Shown here: positions 7,869 to 16,392 of the stretch, piece by piece | Numbering within the stretch: position 1 is the stretch's first letter | Layout: every line of letters starts with the position of its first letter | Origin: Dyadobacter koreensis | GTDB lineage: Bacteria; Bacteroidota; Bacteroidia; Cytophagales; Spirosomataceae | Direction of reading: 5' to 3' | Length of the DNA: 64,000 nt | Assembly (NCBI RefSeq): GCF_900108855.1 | Contig: NZ_FNXY01000007.1 | Coordinates: forward strand, 310,001 to 374,000 | Program-made: the position numbers and the translations under genes | Notes under the pieces: model-generated | What the model saw: the letters and a program-made list of their open reading frames with translations, nothing else | Told to the model about the DNA's origin: nothing | Databases searched by the model: none

Positions 7869-9766
7869 TGCGCCGCTTTCTGCTGATCCTGCTTTTTTCA
7901 GGTTTTATAGTACCGTACCTTCATGCGCAGGACGCGCAATTGTCCCGCCGTGGGAAAGAAACATTTGATAAAGCCCAAAAAGCATGGCAGGCAAGGCAGA
8001 TCAGCGAGGCACTTTTGTTATTTGAAAAGGTAGAAGAGACGGATCCGGATAATGCAGAGGTTCATCTTCGTCTTGCTCAAATTTTTGAACTTCAGAAAAA
8101 ACCGGAACTTACCAAAAAACACTTCGCAAAATTTGTGGCGCTCCGGCCTTCTGATCCGCAGTCCTCATCGGCATATCAATGGTTGGGAAGCAATCTATTC
8201 CGAGCTGAAAAATATGATTCGGCTCTTGTCTATTTTGAGAAGGCGCTTTCTATGGCGCCGGCCAAATCAAGCTTATCAAGACTTGCACAGAAAAGTGCAG
8301 CATCTGCCCGATTTGCGAACAATGCGACTCAACATCCTGTAAAAGTCCACAAAAAGTCGATGGGAGATACCGTTAATTTTTTAAATTCTCAGTTTTTTCC
8401 AGTCATGACCGCCGACGATGAAACCTTAATTTTCACCGGATTAACAGAAAATAAGGACGAAAATATTTATATCACACACCGCATTCCCGGTGGCTGGGAC
8501 GTACCTGAGGAAATTTCTAAAACCATCAACACAGACAATAACGAAGGAACCTGCAGTATTTCAGCCGATGGAAGAACCTTGGTACTTACTGCCTGCAACC
8601 GTCCCGACAGCTATGGTGGCTGTGATTTATACATCTCAAAAAAACAGGGGAATGAATGGAGTGTCCCACAAAATTTGGGGGAAACGATCAATTCAAGAAG
8701 TTGGGAGTCTCAACCTTCTTTATCTGCGGATGGCAGAACTTTGTATTTCGCTTCCGATCGCCGTGGTGGACAAGGGAAACTTGACATCTGGTACTCCGTG
8801 TTAAAAAATAAAAACATATGGTCGGAGCCAAAAAATCTTGGCCCCGCTATTAACACTCCGGATGATGACAATGCGCCGTTCATTCATGCAAACGGAAGGA
8901 CTTTGTTTTTTGCTTCCAATGGCTTGCCGGGCATGGGCGGATTTGACATTTTTCTGTCTCAAAAAATAGACACGAGCTGGTCAGCCCCTAAAAATATTGG
9001 CTATCCCATCAATACGCAAACAGACCAGGTGGCACTTTATATTTCTGCAAATGGAAAGAAAGCGTACTATACCGACGACAATTCTGATAAAACCGCCGGA
9101 AGGTCCCTGCTTTATACTTTTGATTTGCCTGACACCCTCAAAAATCTGGTTACACCAACCCGTTATGCGAAGGGGAAAATTTTTGATAAAAAGACCCAAA
9201 AGCCGCTGTCTTCCAGTATTGAATTGTATGACCTAAAAGTGCAGCAGAAGGTTGCAGAGTTCTCGTCGGATGCTCTGTCCGGTAGTTTTTTAGCCGTACT
9301 TAACAAAGGGAGTGAGTATGCATTTTATGTTTCAAAGCCCGGTTATCTTTTTAAAAGCCTTACTTTTTCAGTCGCAGATACGGTATCGTCCGTAAATCTT
9401 GAAATCCCCCTGGAAGCTATTGAAAAAGACCGCGCAGAGGTTTTGAATAACATTTTCTTTAACTCCGGAGAATTCACACTTGATGATAAATCAAAAGTTG
9501 AACTCGACCGCATGGTGGAATTTCTCAGAAATAATAAACAGATCAGTATCGAAATTTCAGGCCACACGGACGATGTAGGAACTGATCAGGTAAATCTTGA
9601 ACTGTCGAAAAAACGGGCGCAGTCGGTAATGGATTATTTGCAAAAATCCGGGATTGAGGCTGTACGTCTAACTTCAAAAGGATATGGAGAAACGAAACCC
9701 GTGACGAAAAACGACTCCGAAGAAAACCGTCAGAAGAACCGGCGGATCGAGTGGCGGGTTTTATAA
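7868..9766 (+). CDS. PorE-like TPR / PD40 propeller / OmpA-family envelope protein
   Basis: A 632-aa exported protein. In order it shows a signal peptide (about 1-20, ending LHAQ), TPR repeats (about 25-140), and a WD40-like PD40 beta-propeller (about 170-400) with repeated SADGRTL and FASDRRGG words. A carboxypeptidase-regulatory-like module (about 425-495) and a C-terminal OmpA peptidoglycan-binding domain (about 515-632, SGHTDDVG and NRRIEWR) follow. The same order is known for PorE, a periplasmic component linked to the type IX secretion system. It lacks a lipobox. The start overlaps the queE stop by one base. Anchoring to peptidoglycan is well supported; a role in secretion is inference from architecture, since such OmpA/PD40 proteins have many paralogues. 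Confidence 0.8.
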   Translation: MRRFLLILLFSGFIVPYLHAQDAQLSRRGKETFDKAQKAWQARQISEALLLFEKVEETDPDNAEVHLRLAQIFELQKKPELTKKHFAKFVALRPSDPQSSSAYQWLGSNLFRAEKYDSALVYFEKALSMAPAKSSLSRLAQKSAASARFANNATQHPVKVHKKSMGDTVNFLNSQFFPVMTADDETLIFTGLTENKDENIYITHRIPGGWDVPEEISKTINTDNNEGTCSISADGRTLVLTACNRPDSYGGCDLYISKKQGNEWSVPQNLGETINSRSWESQPSLSADGRTLYFASDRRGGQGKLDIWYSVLKNKNIWSEPKNLGPAINTPDDDNAPFIHANGRTLFFASNGLPGMGGFDIFLSQKIDTSWSAPKNIGYPINTQTDQVALYISANGKKAYYTDDNSDKTAGRSLLYTFDLPDTLKNLVTPTRYAKGKIFDKKTQKPLSSSIELYDLKVQQKVAEFSSDALSGSFLAVLNKGSEYAFYVSKPGYLFKSLTFSVADTVSSVNLEIPLEAIEKDRAEVLNNIFFNSGEFTLDDKSKVELDRMVEFLRNNKQISIEISGHTDDVGTDQVNLELSKKRAQSVMDYLQKSGIEAVRLTSKGYGETKPVTKNDSEENRQKNRRIEWRVL

Positions 9767-9945
9767 CGAAATTTGCATAAAGGGGTTAATTTTCGCACTT
9801 TTGTAGTTTAGGATATGTTATACCTACGTGAGCGTAAAATATAGAATGCTCCTAAGATACGGTCACTTGAACCTAAAAATAATAGGTCTGTGAAGTAAAA
9901 ATGATGATTTTAAGAAATTTGAATAATATTAAGTAAGAAACTAAC

Positions 9946-10914
9946 ATGACATCTGAAAAAGTAGATTGCCTTATTATTGGGTCCGGGCCTGCCGGATATA
10001 CAGCTGCTATATATGCTTCAAGAGCCGGACTTAATCCTGTTTTGTATCAGGGAGCACAGCCAGGCGGTCAATTAACGATAACAACAGAAGTGGATAATTA
10101 TCCCGGCTATCCTGATGGAATTACAGGACCTGAGATGATGATAAACTTCGAGAAACAAGCCAAACGTTTCGGTGCGGATATCCGTTACGGGATGGCCACT
10201 GCTGTCGATTTTACATCTTATCCCCGTAAGGTGATCATCGATGGTCAGAAAGAAATTTTGGCTGACGCTGTTATTATATCAACGGGTGCTTCTGCTAAAT
10301 GGCTTGGGCTGGAAGACGAAGAAAGGCTGAACGGCCACGGCGTATCTGCCTGTGCGGTATGTGATGGATTCTTTTTCCGTAATCAGGATGTAGTTGTGGT
10401 CGGAGCCGGTGATACGGCTGCCGAAGAAGCCAGCTATCTCGCTAAATTGTGCCGCAAAGTATACCTTGTCGTTCGTCGCGACGAAATGCGTGCTTCCAAA
10501 ATCATGCAGAAGCGTCTTGAAACGCTTCCAAATATTGAAATTCTTTGGAATACTGAAACCGTTAAGTTAAATGGCGAAGAAGGTCTTGAAAGTGTTTTGG
10601 TAAAAAATAACAAAACCGGAGAAGAAACTTTGCTGGACGTAACCGGATTTTTTGTTGCGATTGGTCATAAGCCCAATACCGATATTTTCAAGGGATATAT
10701 AGACATGGACGAGACCGGTTATATCAAAACGGTAAAAGGTTCGGCACATACAAATGTTTCCGGTGTTTTCGCTTGTGGCGATGCTCAGGACAATGTTTAT
10801 CGTCAGGCAATCACCGCTGCGGGAACAGGTTGTATGGCGGCTCTTGATGCTGAACGTTTCCTGATGGAGCGTGAGGTTGAAATTATTGCAGACGATATCC
10901 TGGAAACAAACTAA
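9946..10914 (+). CDS. trxB: Thioredoxin-disulfide reductase
   Basis: A 322-aa flavoprotein of the usual low-molecular-weight TrxB length. It has an FAD-binding GSGPAG near residue 12 and the redox-active CAVCDG near residues 136-141. A second nucleotide-binding GAGDTAAEEA and a C-terminal CGDAQD complete the pattern. It transfers electrons from NADPH to thioredoxin in the cytosol. The gene is isolated by a 180-bp leader and ends at a strong hairpin at 10946, so it is probably monocistronic. The thioredoxin gene is not nearby. Confidence 0.96.
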   Translation: MTSEKVDCLIIGSGPAGYTAAIYASRAGLNPVLYQGAQPGGQLTITTEVDNYPGYPDGITGPEMMINFEKQAKRFGADIRYGMATAVDFTSYPRKVIIDGQKEILADAVIISTGASAKWLGLEDEERLNGHGVSACAVCDGFFFRNQDVVVVGAGDTAAEEASYLAKLCRKVYLVVRRDEMRASKIMQKRLETLPNIEILWNTETVKLNGEEGLESVLVKNNKTGEETLLDVTGFFVAIGHKPNTDIFKGYIDMDETGYIKTVKGSAHTNVSGVFACGDAQDNVYRQAITAAGTGCMAALDAERFLMEREVEIIADDILETN

Positions 10915-10945
10915 GAACTAACCCAGACGAAATTAGACCTTAAAG

Positions 10946-10985
10946 TCGGGCTACCAGCTTGTGAAAAACACAGTTGGTAGCCCGA
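10946..10985 (+). terminator. Hairpin after trxB
   Basis: The arms TCGGGCTACCA (10946-10956) and TGGTAGCCCGA (10975-10985) pair perfectly over 11 bp, followed by an AT-rich stretch without a clear T run. The position between trxB and the next gene supports termination. Confidence 0.65.
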
Positions 10986-11001
10986 TATATTATCGATATT
11001 T

Positions 11002-12078
11002 ATGAAAGAAAAGCTTATTGTAGGTTTGCTAATGGTCGTGTGTTTGAGTCCCTGGAACACGCAAGCGCAAGAGCGAGGAAAGTTTAAGAAAAACCCAAAA
11101 ATCAATCAGGCAGGAAGTAATGCCAACGAAGGCCCGACAAGAGTGGGAACGCCACAACCGGAAGATGAATTTCAGGTTGAAACCTCTACATTAAAATTCC
11201 AAAGCCAGTTTGAACCCGTAAAACCTCTGAATCCGGTTGTCAGCGAAGATACCGCAACGATTGACGAAGGAGAAACGGATGTTGTCGAAGTTGTAGATTC
11301 ACTTCTTGTCGGAGACGAATGGGTAAAATCTGCCGAGTATTATGTGATATGGGACGCGCGGACAATTAACCCGTATGGTCTGAACCCTCTGGATTTTGAT
11401 GAGCCGGTTGACCTTACCCTATATAATCCCGCCGTTAACCGCATGTGGAGCACACCAATGCCAAAAACACCTACGACCTCAAATTTCAGTTACCGCTGGG
11501 GTCGCTGGCACAATGGAACAGACCTTGATCTCGAAACCGGCGACACGGTAAGATCAACGTATGATGGTATGGTCAGGATTGTTGCCTGGGATGGAAGCGG
11601 TTATGGAAAATTTATTCTTGTGCGTCATTATAATGGATTAGAAACGTTATATGGCCACCTTTCCAAGCAATTGGTTGAATCCGGACAGCTTGTTAAAGCG
11701 GGTGAAGTGATTGGCCTTGGGGGCAACACCGGCCGTAGTTCTGGCTCGCATTTACATTACGAAAACCGGTATGAAGGAAATCCGTTTGATCCCCGGAATA
11801 TTTACGATTGGGAAAATGCACAAATTAAATCGGACCACTTTTTGTTGACCAGTAATGCATGGAGTCATCTTCGTGGCGGACGTGCTGCTAAAAGTGAATT
11901 TGAATCCGGTGATGCGCCCGTAGCATATTCGCGTTCGATTCTACATAAGGTGCGATCAGGAGATACACTTTCGTCCATCGCGGGCAAATACGGCGTATCA
12001 ATCTCAGCCATTGCAAAAAAGAATAGAATATCCACACGGTCTACATTGCGTTTAGGACAAAAACTTAGAATTAAATAA
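11002..12078 (+). CDS. Exported M23 peptidase with C-terminal LysM domain
   Basis: A 358-aa protein with a signal peptide ending near WNTQAQE (about residue 23). A low-complexity spacer leads to an M23 peptidase domain (about 160-275) and a C-terminal LysM domain (about 312-358, HKVRSGDTLSSIA). The metal ligands are visible as HNGTDLD and as HLHYE in SGSHLHYE. The SGY-GK-ILVRH context is also typical. It is likely a cell-wall endopeptidase or, if catalytically modified, an amidase activator. LysM should bind the glycan strands. Its own terminator at 12084 and the one after trxB make it monocistronic. Confidence 0.9.
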   Translation: MKEKLIVGLLMVVCLSPWNTQAQERGKFKKNPKINQAGSNANEGPTRVGTPQPEDEFQVETSTLKFQSQFEPVKPLNPVVSEDTATIDEGETDVVEVVDSLLVGDEWVKSAEYYVIWDARTINPYGLNPLDFDEPVDLTLYNPAVNRMWSTPMPKTPTTSNFSYRWGRWHNGTDLDLETGDTVRSTYDGMVRIVAWDGSGYGKFILVRHYNGLETLYGHLSKQLVESGQLVKAGEVIGLGGNTGRSSGSHLHYENRYEGNPFDPRNIYDWENAQIKSDHFLLTSNAWSHLRGGRAAKSEFESGDAPVAYSRSILHKVRSGDTLSSIAGKYGVSISAIAKKNRISTRSTLRLGQKLRIK

Positions 12079-12083
12079 TAATG

Positions 12084-12110
12084 AGCCGGATTTATTCCGG
12101 CTTTGTTTTT
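12084..12110 (+). terminator. Rho-independent terminator
   Basis: AGCCGGA (12084-12090) pairs with TCCGGCT (12096-12102) around a short loop and is followed by TTGTTTTT. It lies 5 bases after the M23 stop codon. Confidence 0.85.
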
Positions 12111-12133
12111 GATATACCCATTATAAAATCCAA

Positions 12134-12865
12134 ATGAAACTTGATATTCTTGCTATAACTGCCCATCCTGATGATGTTGAGCTCTGTTGCGCTGGTACAC
12201 TGCTGGCCCAAATGGCGCTTGGTAAACAGGTTGGGATTGTAGATCTTACCCGCGGCGAACTCGGGACCCGCGGAACGCCGGAAGGACGTATCCAGGAAGC
12301 TGCAGATTCAGCTGCAATCCTTAATATTAAAGTACGCGACAATGTTGGTCTCGCTGATGGATTTTTCGCAAATGTAGAAGAACAGCAAAAAGCAATCATC
12401 CCTTATATCAGAAAATATCAGCCGGATATCGTGATCACAAATGCCATCGACGACCGCCATCCCGATCATGGCCGCGGCGGAAGAATTGTGGCAGACAGCT
12501 GCTTTTATTCAGGTTTACGAATGATTGAGACTTTTGATGAGCAAGGTAACAAACAGGAGGCATGGAGGCCTCGCCTTGTCTTTCACGCCATTCAGGACCG
12601 TTATATTAAGCCCGATTTTGTTGTTGATATAACCGATTATCACGATCAGAAAATTGAGGCCATCCGCGCATTTAAAAGCCAGTTTTTTAACCCTGAATAC
12701 AATGCAAACAGTAATGAGCCGCAAAGTTATATCTCCTCCCCTGACTTCCTTAATTTCGTCATCGCCCGTGCACAGGAAATGGGTCATGCCGTCGGCGTTA
12801 AATTTGCAGAAGGGTTTACAACTTCAAGAATGCTCGGTGTGAAAGATCTTTCCTCGTTTATCTGA
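12134..12865 (+). CDS. bshB1: Bacillithiol biosynthesis deacetylase BshB1
   Basis: A 243-aa LmbE/PIG-L family deacetylase. The zinc motif AHPDDVEL is at residues 10-17, HPDHGR is in mid-protein, and the C-terminal GHAVG region is present. Strong identity of this N-terminus with BshB1 of Bacteroidota supports the specific name. The enzyme removes acetate from N-acetylglucosaminyl-malate to give glucosaminyl-malate, the second step of bacillithiol synthesis. bshA and bshC are not in the window. It is flanked by terminators on both sides. Co-occurrence with trxB and msrB in one stretch makes a loose thiol-redox neighbourhood, though not an operon. Confidence 0.9.
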   Translation: MKLDILAITAHPDDVELCCAGTLLAQMALGKQVGIVDLTRGELGTRGTPEGRIQEAADSAAILNIKVRDNVGLADGFFANVEEQQKAIIPYIRKYQPDIVITNAIDDRHPDHGRGGRIVADSCFYSGLRMIETFDEQGNKQEAWRPRLVFHAIQDRYIKPDFVVDITDYHDQKIEAIRAFKSQFFNPEYNANSNEPQSYISSPDFLNFVIARAQEMGHAVGVKFAEGFTTSRMLGVKDLSSFI

Positions 12866-12888
12866 CGGACATTCAATTTTTCAAAATA

Positions 12889-12925
12889 AAATGCCTGAAA
12901 TCTCTTACGATCTCAGGCATTTTTA
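12889..12925 (+). terminator. Rho-independent terminator after bshB1
   Basis: AAATGCCTGA (12889-12898) pairs with TCAGGCATTT (12913-12922), followed by a short T tract. Confidence 0.85.
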
Positions 12926-13055
12926 CGTTTACCCATGTGTGTAGTTCTGTCTATTAGTCAGATTGAAATAAAAATGGAACAACATAAAAAAGCAATTTGT
13001 TAAATCTTTGTGCGCACCGTTGTCGTATATTCTAAAAGCACTAATCCGATTTTCG

Positions 13056-13622
13056 ATGAAAAATAAATTAGCATTGGTATCTTTAATTTTGCTGGGAATC
13101 TGCTTTCAAAGCTGTTACGCTCAGTCAGAAAAACAGCAATCCGAGCAGAAAAATCCGGTATATTCCCGTACCGATACAACAAAAGTAAATCAGTCTGAAA
13201 AAGACTGGAAAAAGATCCTGTCCCCGGAAGTATATGATGTAGCGCGGCTAAAAGGCACAGAGCGGCCATTCACGAGTAAGTTTGAAACTTCAAAAGAAAT
13301 AGGAACTTATTACTGCGCAGTTTGCGGAAATCCGTTATTCCAAAGCGACACCAAATTTGATAGTGGATGCGGTTGGCCAAGCTTTTACCAACCAATCAGC
13401 AAAACTTCGATTGTATATCATAAGGATAAAAGCCTTGGAATGGAGCGCACAGAAGTAACCTGCGGTCGCTGCAAGTCGCACCTAGGCCACGTTTTTGACG
13501 ACGGCCCACCACCAACGGGACTTCGCTATTGCATCAATGGCGTAGTGCTCGATTTCGAAAAAGCTAAAACTGCTGAGAAAAGTTATACCAAGAAACAGAA
13601 AAAAGCGACTAGCGGCAAGTAG
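13056..13622 (+). CDS. msrB: Peptide-methionine (R)-S-oxide reductase, exported
   Basis: An MsrB with an export signal, 188 aa from the ATG at 13056. An in-frame upstream GTG or ATG reading would add residues ahead of a clean signal (MKNKLALVSLILLGICFQSC), so the inner ATG is preferred. The zinc-binding pairs CAVCGNP and CGRCKSHLGH are present. CGWPSFYQP, and RYCING with the catalytic Cys, complete the family signature. The signal ends in FQSC and could be a lipobox, so the enzyme may be a periplasmic or outer-membrane lipoprotein. It would repair oxidised methionine in envelope proteins. It ends at a very strong terminator. Confidence 0.92.
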   Translation: MKNKLALVSLILLGICFQSCYAQSEKQQSEQKNPVYSRTDTTKVNQSEKDWKKILSPEVYDVARLKGTERPFTSKFETSKEIGTYYCAVCGNPLFQSDTKFDSGCGWPSFYQPISKTSIVYHKDKSLGMERTEVTCGRCKSHLGHVFDDGPPPTGLRYCINGVVLDFEKAKTAEKSYTKKQKKATSGK

Positions 13623-13652
13623 ATACAAACAGCAATCTAACCAGTTAATATT

Positions 13653-13712
13653 AAAGGTTGTCTAAATAAATCTCCGAAATCCGGAGGGTTATTTAGACAA
13701 CCTTTTCTTTTT
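13653..13712 (+). terminator. Two-tier strong terminator after msrB
   Basis: AAAGGTTGTCTAAATAA (13653-13669) pairs with TTATTTAGACAACCTTT (13689-13705). An inner CTCCG/CGGAG stem lies within the loop and TTCTTTTTT follows. Confidence 0.9.
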
Positions 13713-13842
13713 TATATGTCAACAAATCAATCATTTGTATTAAAATGGAATAAGAAATAATTATTACCTCTTAATAAATTTTAATGTTTGGAATCGAAAC
13801 AATTTGTTCTAATTCTAAATAATTGATATGTTTGTTCGCTCG

Positions 13843-13859
13843 TTTAGTATTAGTCTAAA
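13843..13859. promoter_or_regulatory. Dyad TTTAG-N7-CTAAA upstream of metal-uptake operon
   Basis: TTTAGTATTAGTCTAAA lies about 50 bases before the start of the DUF4856 gene. The 5-bp arms match and the form loosely recalls metal-regulator boxes (DtxR/MntR-like), but the inner bases do not pair. This is a candidate operator only. Confidence 0.3.
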
Positions 13860-13907
13860 TAACTGTTACTGTATAAAGCATTCATCCCTACCAAAAATTA
13901 TGTTAAA

Positions 13908-15104
13908 ATGTTGAAACCAAACTTTACCTTCAAATCCTTGCTATTTGCAACCATGATTGCTGTAAGCCTTGCATCATGCAGTGACGACGATGATGAGAAT
14001 CCCGTTGTTGTCCAGCCGGACCTGCGCGCAAAAATTGATTATGCGAAGATTACCCCAACTACTCCTTACAAAGCATTATTCGTGGATGCAAAAGGTGATA
14101 CAACCGTCGATCTTACAGTTGGAAACAATCGTTACAAAATGTTCCAGGCGCTTAACTATTATCTTGGCTCGCCGGTAAGGGATTCAAAAACGGCAGATGC
14201 TACATTGATGAAAAACATGTTTGCAAATACTTCAAACCCATTTTTCAACATTGATGCTGCTCCTATAAAGGTGGTTGGTGCTACATTGAACGCTGCCGGT
14301 ATTTCGTTAAAGGAAAAAACAGCTACATCCAAATCAGCAAACGAAGTTGCAGCTACCAATTCCTACCTTGAAACAAGCTTTGCCGCGCTTGCAGAAGCAA
14401 GTAAGTCTGTTTCCGCAGAAGCCACTAAGGGCGTGGCCGGAAAGGCAGGTACTTATTTGCTTGATAAAAATGGAATTGAGCATGCTCAGATCATTCAAAA
14501 AGGTCTGATCGGTGCGCTTCAACTTGATTATATCAGCAACGTACTGCTTGTGAAGGGTTTAGAAGCTGACAATAAATCGTTGGTTTCTGGCAAAAAATAT
14601 ACCGCTTTGGAACAAAACTGGGATGAAGCATACGGCCTTCTTACCTTAAATCCTGTTTATCTTCTTGGAGCAACAGATGCAGTAAGAACGAGCCCTGAAT
14701 CGTTTATTGGCTCTTATATCTGGGAATATAATAAAGCCAATTATGCAAAAATACATCCTGCGTTTGTTACCGGACGTGCAGCAATTGTCAATAACGATGC
14801 CGCAATGCTGAAAACACAGGCGACTTTCATCAGAACAGAGATGGAAAGATCAATCGCAATGGCTGCTCTTGGTTATTTAGGAAAATGGAAAAGTGGAACT
14901 ACTGATGCTGCCCGCGCTCACGCAATGGGTGAAGGCCTTGGATTCATATATTCCCTGCGTTATTGCACAATCAACGGTGCGGATGCTGCTTTTTCTGATG
15001 GTATCTTGTTAGGACTTATTGGTTCCGCGAACGGATTCTGGGATTTGACTCCTGAGAAAATAAACACTGCTTCTGCTGCGATCACGGCAAAATTCAAGCT
15101 ATAA
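13908..15104 (+). CDS. DUF4856 lipoprotein, first gene of metal-uptake operon
   Basis: A 398-aa predicted lipoprotein: signal then lipobox SLASC with Cys at about residue 23, followed by an acidic DDDDE linker. The body matches the DUF4856 pattern I know from Bacteroidota, with NRYKMFQALNYYLG, LDYISNVLL and EGLGFIYSLRY segments. DUF4856 proteins are found beside imelysin and TonB receptors and are thought to be surface or periplasmic metal-related proteins. Their biochemical function is not established. It lies 79 bases upstream of the imelysin gene on the same strand with no terminator seen, so they are probably one operon. Confidence 0.8.
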   Translation: MLKPNFTFKSLLFATMIAVSLASCSDDDDENPVVVQPDLRAKIDYAKITPTTPYKALFVDAKGDTTVDLTVGNNRYKMFQALNYYLGSPVRDSKTADATLMKNMFANTSNPFFNIDAAPIKVVGATLNAAGISLKEKTATSKSANEVAATNSYLETSFAALAEASKSVSAEATKGVAGKAGTYLLDKNGIEHAQIIQKGLIGALQLDYISNVLLVKGLEADNKSLVSGKKYTALEQNWDEAYGLLTLNPVYLLGATDAVRTSPESFIGSYIWEYNKANYAKIHPAFVTGRAAIVNNDAAMLKTQATFIRTEMERSIAMAALGYLGKWKSGTTDAARAHAMGEGLGFIYSLRYCTINGADAAFSDGILLGLIGSANGFWDLTPEKINTASAAITAKFKL

Positions 15105-15183
15105 TACCTTCCCGAAGCAAACATTTTTTACTGAGTGGATCTGTGCGTTACTGCACCGGTCCACTTATTATTGTTTAAATAAC

Positions 15184-16323
15184 ATGAAATCATTTACATT
15201 CAAAAAACGGTTGTTTCTTGTTCTGCTAACCGCCTCGCTTTGGGGATGTTCGGGTAGCGAAGATAAGACTACCGAACCGACCGACGTTCAGGAAACCAAC
15301 CGAAAAGCCATGCTTACAAACCTGGCTGATAACATTATCATTCCATCGTATGCAAACTTCAAAACCAGGCTGGATGCTATGGTTTCAAAGTCGGATGCAT
15401 TCGTAGCAAAGCCCGAAGCTGCGCAGCTTACAGAATTTCGCCAGGCTTGGTCGGATGCTTATACTGAGTGGCAGAAGGTGGAAATTTTTGAATTCGGCCC
15501 GGGCGAGACGTACGTGATCCGTAACTATTTTAACATTTATCCTGCCAACGTCACAGGAATTACTTCGGATATTGCTGATGCTTCACCAAATCTTGAGGTA
15601 CCCGCTTCATACGACAGACAAGGTTTTCCAGCGCTTGATTATCTGATAAACGGCGTAGGTGCTGATGATGATGCGATACTAAAATATTATTCAGGAACAG
15701 ACGGTGCAAAACGGCTCGCACATGTAAAACGGCTGACTGAGAGAATGTCCTCGCTCCTGGACAGAGTTACAACAGACTGGAACGGAAGCGCTCGTGAAAC
15801 ATTTGTTTCAAAAACTGGTCTGGATATAAGTTCCTCGACATCTCTGATGGTGAATGCAATCGTGCTTCATTATGAGCGATATATTCGTTCCGGGAAATTT
15901 GGTATTCCTTCGGGTGCCATGCTTAACGGCGTTCCGGCACCGGAAAAGGTGGAAGCATTTTACAAAAAAGACCTTTCATTAACATTGGCTAAAACTGCTC
16001 AGCAGGCATACGTCGACTTTTTTAACGGAAAAGGAGTAAAGACCGGGAACGAAGGTTTATCACTTAAAAGTTACCTGGACGGACTCGGTGCGAAGGACAG
16101 TGCTACCGGAAAAACGCTTAGCGAAATTATAAACGCACAATTTGAAGCAAGCAAAAAGAAACTTGACGCGCTCAGGCCAAATCTTTACCAAGAAGTAAAG
16201 ACGAATAATCAGGCGATGAAAGATACCTATACCGAAATGCAAAAATCAGTGCGCATGCTGAAAGTCGACATGACTTCGGCGATGAGCATAACAATTACGT
16301 ATACCGATAACGATGGAGATTGA
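15184..16323 (+). CDS. Imelysin-family lipoprotein (peptidase M75-like)
   Basis: A 379-aa lipoprotein with lipobox LWGC (Cys about 22) and an imelysin/ICMP/EfeO-type helical domain over most of its length. Imelysin proteins bind or help take up iron at the cell surface or in the periplasm, despite their peptidase name. The family signature GxHxxE is not seen in its usual place. At residues 147-152 the aligned segment reads GFPALD, with Pro for His and Asp for Glu. This suggests a different metal site or another role. It is second in the operon, 69 bases before the HTTM gene. Confidence 0.85.
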   Translation: MKSFTFKKRLFLVLLTASLWGCSGSEDKTTEPTDVQETNRKAMLTNLADNIIIPSYANFKTRLDAMVSKSDAFVAKPEAAQLTEFRQAWSDAYTEWQKVEIFEFGPGETYVIRNYFNIYPANVTGITSDIADASPNLEVPASYDRQGFPALDYLINGVGADDDAILKYYSGTDGAKRLAHVKRLTERMSSLLDRVTTDWNGSARETFVSKTGLDISSSTSLMVNAIVLHYERYIRSGKFGIPSGAMLNGVPAPEKVEAFYKKDLSLTLAKTAQQAYVDFFNGKGVKTGNEGLSLKSYLDGLGAKDSATGKTLSEIINAQFEASKKKLDALRPNLYQEVKTNNQAMKDTYTEMQKSVRMLKVDMTSAMSITITYTDNDGD

Positions 16324-16392
16324 TCTGAAAGACGATGTTTTGAACAAACTGTGCCTGAATTTATTTTCAGATAACTTTCAGTCGGTAAAACA

